A stretch of 25,320 nucleotides of DNA. It comes from Burkholderiales bacterium (GTDB lineage: Bacteria; Pseudomonadota; Gammaproteobacteria; Burkholderiales; Usitatibacteraceae). Numbering within the stretch: the stretch's first letter is position 1; every line of letters starts with the position of its first letter. A program made the position numbers and the translations under genes. Positions 14,964-21,773 of the stretch are shown piece by piece. The notes under the pieces are model-generated. The model ran no database searches. It saw only the letters and a program-made list of their open reading frames with translations, and had not been told where the DNA came from. The stretch is taken from the NCBI GenBank assembly GCA_014378085.1, contig JACMOJ010000511.1, positions 1-25,320 of the forward strand, in the 5' to 3' direction.

Positions 14964-14985
14964 CGTGATGACGAAAGAGTGACAA
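14964..14985 (-). promoter_or_regulatory. Pho box for the cytochrome c/W-W repeat gene
   Basis: Read on the - strand there are two adjoining 11-bp half-sites, TTGTCACTCTT and TCGTCATCACG. Both contain the TGTCAC/CGTCAT core and match the pattern at pstS. The site lies about 35-56 bases before the start codon at 14929. It places a gene of unknown function in the phosphate-starvation response, by inference. Confidence 0.6.
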
Positions 14986-14994
14986 ACCCCAAAT

Positions 14995-15034
14995 CCTTCA
15001 CAAACACTGCCGCGACCGTGAATCTGTCACATCT
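14995..15034 (+). promoter_or_regulatory. Weak Pho-like sites upstream of phoD
   Basis: CCTTCAC (14995-15001) and a perfect CTGTCAC (15024-15030, within CTGTCACATCT) lie upstream of phoD. They are not separated by a clean 11-bp step, so this is only a possible PhoB site. The ribosome-binding site AGGGAG (15080-15085) then precedes the ATG at 15093 by 7 bases. Confidence 0.3.
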
Positions 15035-15092
15035 CTAGGTTGTACTAGGTTATCGATCCGTCATCGATTACACAACGTCAGGGAGATACAAC

Positions 15093-15272
15093 ATGTCACA
15101 AGAATTCGATGGTAGCCGCCGCAAATTTATCGTTGCTACTGGTGCCGCTGCCGCAGTTGCCACCGGCACGTTCGCCGGGTGTTCCGATAGCAGTTCCGGC
15201 AGCAGCGCGTCGGCACCGATTACTTCTACCGTTTCATCGGTGATCAAAACACTTTCTCGCCGGTCGGCGTGA
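15093..15272 (+). pseudogene. phoD 5' fragment: Tat/lipoprotein leader, out of frame with the catalytic domain
   Basis: A strong ribosome-binding site leads into MSQEFDGSRRKFIVATG, a twin-arginine signal. A hydrophobic Ala-rich stretch follows, then the lipobox FAGC, then a Ser-rich linker (SDSSSGSSASAP). The frame then reads about 20 unrelated residues and stops at TGA 15270-15272. The PhoD catalytic part continues in a different frame that is open from 15191. A normal PhoD has roughly 100 residues of N-terminal domain (VASGDP, ILWTRV) between the leader and the segment YFYRF...SPVG. None of that is present, so the gene has apparently lost about 300 bp with an out-of-frame junction near 15200-15220. 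Confidence 0.75.
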
Positions 15273-16666
15273 CACGCACGCTACCCAGCGCTGCGGCGAC
15301 AACAATCAGATTCGCCGTCTTCTCTTGCTCACATTATGCGGAAGGGTTCTTCAACGCGTATGACGCCGCGTCAAAATCAGACGCGCAGTTTGCGTTACAC
15401 CTTGGTGACTACATCTACGAATATGGCGCAGGCCCTACTCAGTACGGCAATACTGACGCGGTTCGACTGAACCGGGTGCCTGTGCCGGCAACTGACATCG
15501 TGTCGCTGGCAGACTATCGTACGCGATACGCACAATATCGCTCCGACCAAAACCTGCAAGCGGTACACGCCAGAATGCCGTTTATCACTATTTGGGATGA
15601 TCACGAATTCACCAACAACGCCTATGTGCAGGGCGCGCAAAACCATAACGCTGCCACCCAAGGCGACTGGAACACCCGCAAGGCCAATGCATCCAAGGCG
15701 TACCACGAGTGGCTACCGATCCGCACACCGAACCCGTCGAATCTCTTGCAGATTTACCGCTCGTTTAACTTCGGTTCGCTCTTTTCGCTGCATATGCTGG
15801 ATACCCGCATCGAAGGGCGTGACCGTCAATACGACGACTTTGGCGACGCCGATGGCGGTGTGACCCGCTACATCTCGGCCATCACACCAAATGCCACCGG
15901 TGTGACGTTGGATTCCACACGACGCATGATGAGTACCACCCAGCAGACTTGGCTCGCCACCCAAATGGCGGCCTCTAGCGCAACATGGCAAATCCTCGGC
16001 AATCAGGACATCATGGCGAAGATGTGGATTCCGTTCTCCGTCGCCCAGTACTTCAGTGGGCCGGGTGCCAACGCGACCTTAGGCAACGCTGCCATCCAAA
16101 CTTACCTGACCGCCAAAGCCGCCCGTGCTGTCGGCGGAGCCGCCGCGCTGACACCGGCACAAACGGGCTTGCTGAACCCAACGACCAATCCGCGTCTGCC
16201 ATACAACCTCGATTCTTGGGACGGTTACCCAACACAACGCGAAGCGATTTTGCAAAACGTAAAGGCGCAAGGCAAACGCTTGGTGGTGTTGAGCGGCGAC
16301 TCCCACAACGGCTGGTGTACCAACCTTACCACGCTGGCCGGTGAACGAATCGGTGTGGAGTTTGCCGGGGCGTCGGTCACCTCCACCGGCTTTGAGAGCG
16401 CCGGGTTGGGCGCGCTGGGAAGTTCCCTCGACGGCAGCGCGTTAGTTCCGCAACTGGGTAACGCCGCCATCGGCGCAGGCTTGGGCCTTATCGACGACTT
16501 GAATTACGCGGATACCGTGCGTCGCGGATACTTGTTGATGACTGTCACCGCCGCCAGCGTAAAGGCGGATTACGTTTACGTCAGCACGGTGAAAGCGACC
16601 GCCTACACAACCTTAGTCGGACGCAGCATTACTGTCACCGCTGCCGGTGCCAGGTCTTACGCATAA
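15269..16666 (+). CDS. phoD: PhoD-family alkaline phosphatase catalytic domain (leader out of frame, probably a broken gene)
   Basis: This is the catalytic domain of a PhoD phosphodiesterase/phosphatase. Metal and active-site motifs are intact: SCSHY, LGDYIYEY, WDDHEFTNN, LGNQDIMAKM and GDSHNGW. The frame is open upstream from 15191 and there encodes TDYFYRFIGDQNTFSPVG, the normal sequence just before this domain in PhoD. The GTG at 15269 is therefore not a natural start. The Tat leader at 15093 is in another frame, and the usual N-terminal PhoD domain is missing. Unless a programmed frameshift or a sequencing/assembly error is involved, the product would be cytoplasmic or not made. The catalytic part shows no stop codons, so the lesion is recent or artefactual. 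Confidence 0.8.
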   Translation: MTRTLPSAAATTIRFAVFSCSHYAEGFFNAYDAASKSDAQFALHLGDYIYEYGAGPTQYGNTDAVRLNRVPVPATDIVSLADYRTRYAQYRSDQNLQAVHARMPFITIWDDHEFTNNAYVQGAQNHNAATQGDWNTRKANASKAYHEWLPIRTPNPSNLLQIYRSFNFGSLFSLHMLDTRIEGRDRQYDDFGDADGGVTRYISAITPNATGVTLDSTRRMMSTTQQTWLATQMAASSATWQILGNQDIMAKMWIPFSVAQYFSGPGANATLGNAAIQTYLTAKAARAVGGAAALTPAQTGLLNPTTNPRLPYNLDSWDGYPTQREAILQNVKAQGKRLVVLSGDSHNGWCTNLTTLAGERIGVEFAGASVTSTGFESAGLGALGSSLDGSALVPQLGNAAIGAGLGLIDDLNYADTVRRGYLLMTVTAASVKADYVYVSTVKATAYTTLVGRSITVTAAGARSYA

Positions 16667-16668
16667 TT

Positions 16669-16696
16669 GCCGAAGTCGCCGTTTGGCGGGCGTTTT
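16669..16696 (+). terminator. Weak terminator after phoD
   Basis: A short hairpin CGCC-GTTT-GGCG, extended by an outer GCC/GGC pair across an internal loop, is followed by GTTTTC. It starts two bases after the stop codon. It is much weaker than the other terminators in the window. Confidence 0.3.
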
Positions 16697-16785
16697 CAGA
16701 CATTTTTCGCTGAAGATGCCCGTTGAATGGCGCTTCTCAACTTACGCGAAGCTCCTCCCGCAGGCCAGCCTACGCGCAGGCTGCG

Positions 16786-16911
16786 CTACAAACTCTGCTG
16801 GTTCACACGCTTGGCGAGTTCTTTCGCACTTTGCTTACGTTCGCTATAACGCTCTACCAGAGATGGCGCGACATTGCGGGTCAGCAATGTGAATTTCACC
16901 AATTCTTCCAT
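16786..16911 (-). pseudogene. Possible C-terminal gene remnant or small ORF (41 aa)
   Basis: A short - strand frame encodes MEELVKFTLLTRNVAP followed by a charged helix (VERYSERKQSAKELAKRVN) and a stop. Its amphipathic, charged composition looks protein-like and not random, but I do not recognise it. The frame continues open upstream to a TTG at 16989, where it runs into the arsR promoter. It may be the C-terminus of a decayed gene. No ribosome-binding site or promoter is evident. Confidence 0.3.
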
Positions 16912-16979
16912 CACATCGGCCACCCTGTCGAAGTAGGCAGAGGGTTCATGCGGCCTGCAGCTCTTGTACCGCGTCGCTA

Positions 16980-17009
16980 TTGACAACAATATTCAATTCA
17001 ATAATATTG
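16980..17009 (+). promoter_or_regulatory. arsR promoter with overlapping ArsR operator
   Basis: A perfect -35 TTGACA (16980-16985) and a TAATAT -10 (17002-17007) with a 16-bp spacer form a sigma-70 promoter. An inverted repeat CAATATT (16987-16993) and AATATTG (17003-17009) lies between and over these boxes, as expected for an ArsR/SmtB-family operator. ArsR would thus repress its own gene until metalloid binds. The expected transcription start (about 17014-17015) coincides with the ATG, so the mRNA may be nearly leaderless. Confidence 0.7.
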
Positions 17010-17014
17010 GAAAT

Positions 17015-17356
17015 ATGAAATCAAAACTAATCGTTACGCAACTTGCGGCACTCGCGCAAGACAAGCGCCTTGCCATCTTTCGGCTGCTAGTGGAAGCGGG
17101 CACGGAGGGGTTGGCGGCGGGCGAAATTGCCGAGTCATTGTCGATTGCCAATGCCACCCTCTCCTTCCATTTAAAAGAACTCAGCAACGCGGCACTGGTG
17201 GTCTCGCGTCCCGCGAGCCGACACATTTACTATTCCGCCAACTACGAGGCGATGAATGCCTTGGTTGGCTTTCTTACCGAAAACTGTTGCGGGGACAAAG
17301 CGCAATGCGCTCCGCAATGCCGCCCTGCACGCAGCAATAAGAAACTGGCTGTTTGA
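17015..17356 (+). CDS. arsR: ArsR-family metalloid-responsive repressor (113 aa)
   Basis: ArsR is a winged-helix repressor that leaves DNA when arsenite or antimonite binds. The helix-turn-helix is EIAESLSIANATLSFHLKELSNAALV (37-62). A cysteine-rich C-terminus follows, with Cys91-Cys92 in ENCCGD and Cys98 and Cys102 in AQCAPQC, likely metalloid ligands. The classical ELCVCDL site in the DNA-binding helix is absent, so this is a C-terminal-cysteine type. The frame is open to 16964, but that part covers the promoter; MKSKLIVTQL is the natural start. It converges on arsJ. Confidence 0.9.
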   Translation: MKSKLIVTQLAALAQDKRLAIFRLLVEAGTEGLAAGEIAESLSIANATLSFHLKELSNAALVVSRPASRHIYYSANYEAMNALVGFLTENCCGDKAQCAPQCRPARSNKKLAV

Positions 17357-17450
17357 TTCCCGTTAAGGCGCGACCCTAAGTACGGCGGCAGAAGAAATTC
17401 GACGACATTTGCAAGGTCGAAGTGCTAAGCGTCGAGCGCATGCTGCACGG

Positions 17451-18743
17451 TCAGCTAATGACACCGCCAACAGGCCTCACCTTGGTCGGCAGCCACAGCG
17501 TAATGAGCCAGCACGTTATAAGCATTACAGCGGAGCCCACCAGTGCGTAGAACAGTCCACCCCACTGATACAACACGCCAGACAATAGCGTACCAATGAA
17601 ACGCCCCAGCGCATTTGCGGCGTAGTAAAACCCTACATCTTCAGCCGCTTTTTCGGAGCCTGCGTAAGCAAGGATGAGGTACGAGTGAACTGACGAGTTG
17701 ATCGCAAATGCCACACCAAATACGCCGAGCCCCGCGACGACGATCCACTCAAGATTTGGCGGGTTCTGCATCCCCACTACCGCCAGCACAATTGCTACCA
17801 GCGCCAACGCCGCAGACCAGCCTCGCGCAGCCGGCACTTCGTCGGACAACCCGTCGTCACTGCGGCGCACCACCAGTGGCGCGCCAGCCTGCACCAAACC
17901 GTAGCCGATGGTCCATAGAGCAAGAAATCCACCAACCATCGTAAACGTCCAACCCGACGCGTACAAAAACACCGGCACACCAACCACAAACCAAACGTCG
18001 CGCGCACCGAACAACGCAACCCGTGCGGCAGCAAGTAAGTTAATCCCGCGGTTTTTGGCAAACAACTCCTTGGCTGATTTTGACGCTTTGCTTTTGCCCA
18101 TCATCGGCGGCACAAACACCACCACACCCGCCAGCACCAGGGCCAGCAGCCCTGCCATTAGCCAAAGGGCGCCGGCAAAGCCAAGTTGATCAAGCAGCAG
18201 CCCGCCGAGAAAAAACCCCACGCCCTTCATTGCATTTTTACTGCCGGTAAACCACGCAACCCACTTGAACAGCTGGCCCTTGGCCTCGCCCGCAGTAATT
18301 TTGATGGCGGATTTGCTTGCCGTTTTGGTGAGGTCTTTGGCAACACCACAGATGCCCTGCGCCATCACCACCCACGCAACCGACATTGCCGCACTCCATG
18401 TCGGTGACAACATTGAAAGCACCAGAAAGCCCACGATCTGTGTCGTCAAGCCAACCGTGAGCATTCGCGCAATGCCATAACGGGTCGCGAGCCAGCCGCC
18501 GATAAGATTCGCCAAAATACCGGCGGCCTCGTACAACAAAAATAAAAACGCCAGTGTGAACGGCGAGTAACCCAAGCGATAGAAATGCAGCAACACCAGC
18601 ATGCGCAGTGCGCCGTCGGTGAGGGTGAATCCCCAGTACGCGACGGTAACAATGGCGTAATTGCGCGCCGCGTTGGCGGCACGGGCAACCGGCGACTCCA
18701 ATGGCGACGCCGCCTGGTCAGCGTCCGCGTTGTTGTCTGCCAT
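17451..18743 (-). CDS. arsJ: ArsJ, organoarsenical (1-arseno-3-phosphoglycerate) efflux MFS transporter (430 aa)
   Basis: ArsJ is a major facilitator protein that exports 1-arseno-3-phosphoglycerate, which then breaks down to arsenate outside. The protein has about 12 hydrophobic helices. The ArsJ-like region includes YWGFTLTDGALRMLVLLHFY, YEAAGILANLIGGW and AKDLTKTASKSAIK. The assignment rests on these segments and on the adjacent GAPDH gene. The frame reaches 18827, but the extra N-terminus overlaps the gapdh gene. MADNNADADQ (ATG 18743), four bases after the gapdh stop, is the natural start. It is co-transcribed downstream of gapdh. Confidence 0.88.
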   Translation of the reverse strand: MADNNADADQAASPLESPVARAANAARNYAIVTVAYWGFTLTDGALRMLVLLHFYRLGYSPFTLAFLFLLYEAAGILANLIGGWLATRYGIARMLTVGLTTQIVGFLVLSMLSPTWSAAMSVAWVVMAQGICGVAKDLTKTASKSAIKITAGEAKGQLFKWVAWFTGSKNAMKGVGFFLGGLLLDQLGFAGALWLMAGLLALVLAGVVVFVPPMMGKSKASKSAKELFAKNRGINLLAAARVALFGARDVWFVVGVPVFLYASGWTFTMVGGFLALWTIGYGLVQAGAPLVVRRSDDGLSDEVPAARGWSAALALVAIVLAVVGMQNPPNLEWIVVAGLGVFGVAFAINSSVHSYLILAYAGSEKAAEDVGFYYAANALGRFIGTLLSGVLYQWGGLFYALVGSAVMLITCWLITLWLPTKVRPVGGVIS

Positions 18744-18747
18744 ATGG

Positions 18748-19791
18748 CTACAAGCCTTGCTTGTCCATAATATTGGCCAGATCGACCATCCTGCAGGCGT
18801 ATCCCATTTCATTGTCGTACCACGCATACACTTTGAGCATGGTGCCGTCGGTCACCATTGTCGACAGTGCATCAACAATGGCGCTTCGGGTGTCACGCGC
18901 GTAGTCAATGCTGACCAGCGGGCGCTCTTCATAGCCTAAAATGCCGGCCAGCGCGCTCCTTGCCGCTTCGGCGAAAAGCATGTTCACTTCTTCGGCTGAC
19001 GTCGGCCGTTGGAGTTCAAACACGCAATCGGTCAGCGACGCATTGAGCACCGGCGCGCGGACAGCATGACCGTTCAGCTTGCCCTTTAATTCTGGATAAA
19101 TCAGCGCAATCGCCGTGGCGCTACCCGTCGTGGTAGGGGCCAAACTTAACATCGCGCTCCGCGCACGGCGCAGGTCTTCATGCGGCGCGTCAACCACCAG
19201 ATTGGTATTGGTCGGATCGTGGATGGTCGTAATCTGTCCATGTCGGATGCCGAGATTTTCATGAACGACTTTGACAATCGGCGCGAGACAATTTGTTGTG
19301 CATGACGCAGCAGTCACAATATGATTCGTTGCTGCGTCGTAGTGATCATGGTTGATGCCGACAACGATATTCAAAATGTTGCCGACCTTCACGGGTGCGG
19401 CAACGATGACACGTTTGGCGCCTCGGTCAAGATGCCCCTTGAGCGTCTCGGGTGTTAAAAACTTGCCGGTACATTCCAGCACGAGGTCAACACCAAGATC
19501 GCCCCACGGAATGTCGACCGGTGAACTGTGCGCAGAAAACGAAAGCACCCTATCGTCGATGACAACTGCGGTTTCACCCTCAGCGCGAATCGACGCTTTC
19601 CATTTGCCCTGCACGCTATCAAAGGCCAGCAGATGCGCTGTGGCTGCGGCACCGCCCTTCAGCTCGTTTAGGTGCACAACATCCAGCCGATTTGCCGCGC
19701 GCGGATCGTCCTCCGGACGGTCGGCTGCACCGAACGCAGCGCGCAACGCCAACCTGCCAATACGCCCCATCCCATTGATGCCAACTTTCAT
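18748..19791 (-). CDS. ArsJ-associated glyceraldehyde-3-phosphate dehydrogenase (347 aa)
   Basis: This is a GAPDH that, with arsenate in place of phosphate, makes 1-arseno-3-phosphoglycerate for ArsJ export. The NAD-binding start is [17 protein letters not shown], and the catalytic motif ASCTTNC has Cys164. The C-terminal [14 protein letters not shown] is typical of the family. Pairing with arsJ marks it as the arsenic-dedicated type and not the glycolytic enzyme. The open frame extends to 19884; I chose ATG 19791 because the conserved fold starts there and AAAGG lies about 10 bases upstream. An ATG at 19800 is possible. Four bases separate it from arsJ. Confidence 0.9.
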   Translation of the reverse strand: MKVGINGMGRIGRLALRAAFGAADRPEDDPRAANRLDVVHLNELKGGAAATAHLLAFDSVQGKWKASIRAEGETAVVIDDRVLSFSAHSSPVDIPWGDLGVDLVLECTGKFLTPETLKGHLDRGAKRVIVAAPVKVGNILNIVVGINHDHYDAATNHIVTAASCTTNCLAPIVKVVHENLGIRHGQITTIHDPTNTNLVVDAPHEDLRRARSAMLSLAPTTTGSATAIALIYPELKGKLNGHAVRAPVLNASLTDCVFELQRPTSAEEVNMLFAEAARSALAGILGYEERPLVSIDYARDTRSAIVDALSTMVTDGTMLKVYAWYDNEMGYACRMVDLANIMDKQGL

Positions 19792-20254
19792 CGTGTGCAT
19801 ACCTTTATTGTCCAATTTGATGAATTTGCTGACCGCAAAGCCGACGCTGCGCAACACAACCAATTTGCTTTTTTGCCGACCCACAAATCACAGCAGATAT
19901 TACTATGCTTCTAGGATTATGGAAACAATACTTGTGTTTTACGGATTTGTTTAAAGTGGCTTAACCGACTCGAGCTGTTGCCTATCAGTAGTAGATCGAT
20001 GAGAGAGTTCGATGCGATGACAAAGCTCGGCTGGGCCGCAAGACTACCGGCTCAAACGTGGGCGTAACGACTCAATCGTATCGAGGTAACCGAGAACGGA
20101 CGGGCACTTCCGGGCATTTATGCTCCAAAATGCCCGCCAATAGGGGAATTTGCTTATTACCGCGTTGTTTCTAACGCTTGCCTTCTAGCGCGTGCCTTTT
20201 AGCGCTTGCCTTCTAGCGCTTGCTTTCTCGCGTTTTCTTTCTCGCGCTTTCGTT
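19792..20254. other. Intergenic region between the arsenic operon and glmM
   Basis: This stretch of about 460 bases lacks a credible gene. It should hold the - strand promoter of the gapdh-arsJ operon, but I found no exact copy of the arsR operator arms and no good -35/-10 pair. A 9-bp perfect hairpin without T-run is at 20111-20136, and the 14-bp tandem repeat that follows glmM fills 20175-20254. The rest (about 19930-20110) is unremarkable. Confidence 0.5.
20111..20136. other. Perfect 9-bp hairpin without T-run
   Basis: CGGGCATTT (20111-20119) and AAATGCCCG (20128-20136) form a perfect stem around an 8-base loop. CGGGCACTTC directly upstream is a near copy of the left arm. No T-run follows on either strand, so it is not a standard intrinsic terminator. 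It could be a protein-binding palindrome or a 3' mRNA structure of glmM. Confidence 0.5.
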
Positions 20255-20271
20255 TTAGCGCTTCGATTCGC
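20175..20271. repeat. 14-bp tandem repeat overlapping the 3' end of glmM
   Basis: Seven consecutive 14-bp units occur, the last one base short: CGCTTGCCTTCTAG and variants such as CGCGTGCCTTTTAG, CGCTTGCTTTCTCG and CGCTTTCGTTTTAG. The array begins inside the last codons of glmM (SKR-stop) and continues about 80 bases past its stop. Because 14 is not a multiple of 3, a change in unit number on the coding side would alter the C-terminus; most units carry a TAG, TAA or similar. Confidence 0.9.
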
Positions 20272-21637
20272 TTTCAACAACATTGGCAATCTCGCGCGCG
20301 AGTGTCTCTACTTGTGTGCGATTCTCCCCTTCCACCATTACCCGGATCAACGGTTCGGTACCTGATGCGCGCAGCAACACTCGGCCGGTTCCCGCCAACG
20401 CCGTCTCGGCTTGCTTCACAGCAGCGGTTACCGCTGCGGACGCGGCAAAATCGAATTTGCCCTCGGTACGAATATTGACAAGCACCTGCGGGAACATCAC
20501 CAGGTCAGCGACGTAATCACTAAGGGACGTGCCGTTGCGCGCCAGCGCGGCAAGCACCTGCAGGGCGGAGATCATGCCGTCACCGGTGGTGTGTTTATCC
20601 AGGCAGAGAATGTGCCCTGAATTCTCCCCGCCACATTCCCAGCCGCGTTCAATCATCATTTCGAGCACATAACGATCACCAACCTTGGCACGACCAAATG
20701 GCACACCCATCGCCGTCATGGCTTTCTCGAAGGCGAAGTTTGTCATCAGCGTGCCCGCCACGCCGCCCTTCAGTGAGCCGCTCGCGTGGCGATCCTTGAC
20801 CACCGCGTACAGCAACTGGTCGCCATCAAAGACTTTCCCCGTCGGGTCGCACATCATCAAACGATCGGCGTCACCATCTAACGCGATCCCTAGATCCGCG
20901 CCCACTTCAACAACCTTCGCTGCCATCGCTGCGGTGTGTGTCGCGCCGAAACCCGCGTTGATGTTAAGACCATCCGGCCGATCACCGATGGCAATCACCT
21001 CTGCGCCCAACTCGTAGAACAACTTAGGCGCGATGTCATAGGCGGCACCGTTAGCGCAATCGATCACAATCTTCATACCGTTTAAGTTCAAAGCATACGG
21101 GAAGGTGCTTTTGCAAAACTCAAGGTAGCGTCCCGCAGCGTCTTCAACACGACGCGCCTTTCCTAAAGAAAATGACGGTTTGCAAACGAGCGGCTCGGCG
21201 ATCGCCCGTTCAATCGCGGCTTCCACTGCATCTGGCAGCTTCATACCATCACCAGAGAAAAACTTGATGCCATTGTCGTCAAACGGGTTGTGCGAAGCCG
21301 AAATCATCACCCCCGCCGAGAGACGCAAAGCACGCGTCAGAAACGCCACGCCCGGTGTCGGCATCGGCCCAACCAACAACACGTCGCAGCCGGCCGCAGC
21401 GAAGCCCGCCTCTAACGCGCTCTCGAGCATATAGCCGGAAATTCGGGTGTCCTTACCAATCAAGACCGCCGGCTTGCCTGGCTTTTTTCCGCTTTGCCCA
21501 GCGTGGGTTGAAGCGGCGTCAGCGCCAGCGAGCACCCGCCCTGCCGCGTACCCGAGTTTTAGCACAAAGTCGGGCGTAATCGGCGTTTCGCCTACCTTGC
21601 CTCGGATGCCATCTGTTCCAAAATATTGCCGCGACAT
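20255..21637 (-). CDS. glmM: GlmM, phosphoglucosamine mutase (460 aa)
   Basis: GlmM converts glucosamine-6-phosphate to glucosamine-1-phosphate for peptidoglycan and lipopolysaccharide precursors. The start [20 protein letters not shown], the phosphoserine loop [13 protein letters not shown] (catalytic Ser115), the metal loop DGDADR and the C-terminal [14 protein letters not shown] are all present. A short Gly/Lys/Ser-rich insertion (about residues 40-56) before the conserved [13 protein letters not shown] is longer than usual. GGAAAG lies upstream of the ATG. The final codons fall in a 14-bp tandem repeat. It lies downstream of the DUF58 gene, with 136 bases between them. Confidence 0.96.
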   Translation of the reverse strand: MSRQYFGTDGIRGKVGETPITPDFVLKLGYAAGRVLAGADAASTHAGQSGKKPGKPAVLIGKDTRISGYMLESALEAGFAAAGCDVLLVGPMPTPGVAFLTRALRLSAGVMISASHNPFDDNGIKFFSGDGMKLPDAVEAAIERAIAEPLVCKPSFSLGKARRVEDAAGRYLEFCKSTFPYALNLNGMKIVIDCANGAAYDIAPKLFYELGAEVIAIGDRPDGLNINAGFGATHTAAMAAKVVEVGADLGIALDGDADRLMMCDPTGKVFDGDQLLYAVVKDRHASGSLKGGVAGTLMTNFAFEKAMTAMGVPFGRAKVGDRYVLEMMIERGWECGGENSGHILCLDKHTTGDGMISALQVLAALARNGTSLSDYVADLVMFPQVLVNIRTEGKFDFAASAAVTAAVKQAETALAGTGRVLLRASGTEPLIRVMVEGENRTQVETLAREIANVVESESKR

Positions 21638-21773
21638 TTGGCGCTTTCCAAAAGAGTAGGGTTGCTAATTTTGTGTTCCTGCAAATCAAAACCTAGCGTG
21701 ACGGCATCGGCAAACCTACCAACCACCACAACGGCAAATTATCGCAGAACGATCATGATTGCCGACAGGATCG

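Larger units (their letters stand above)
16667..17014. other. Intergenic region between phoD and arsR
   Basis: This stretch of about 350 bases contains a weak terminator after phoD, a possible gene remnant on the - strand (16786-16911), and the arsR promoter/operator (16980-17009). I see nothing else with confidence. Confidence 0.5.

Noticed and set aside
15269..15271. GTG 15269 as the true start of phoD
   Set aside because: Conserved PhoD sequence continues upstream in the same frame, and the only good ribosome-binding site serves ATG 15093 in another frame.
18744..18827. Upstream extension of arsJ to 18827
   Set aside because: It would overlap the end of gapdh; MADNNADADQ four bases after the gapdh stop fits a normal operon junction.
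19792..19884. Upstream extension of the ArsJ-associated GAPDH to 19884
   Set aside because: GAPDHs begin at the [12 protein letters not shown] segment; the 31 extra residues are not part of the fold.
20175..20271. 14-bp array after glmM as a CRISPR, replication origin iterons or terminator
   Set aside because: The units are contiguous without spacers, there are no DnaA-box or AT-rich elements nearby, and there is no stem plus T-run.
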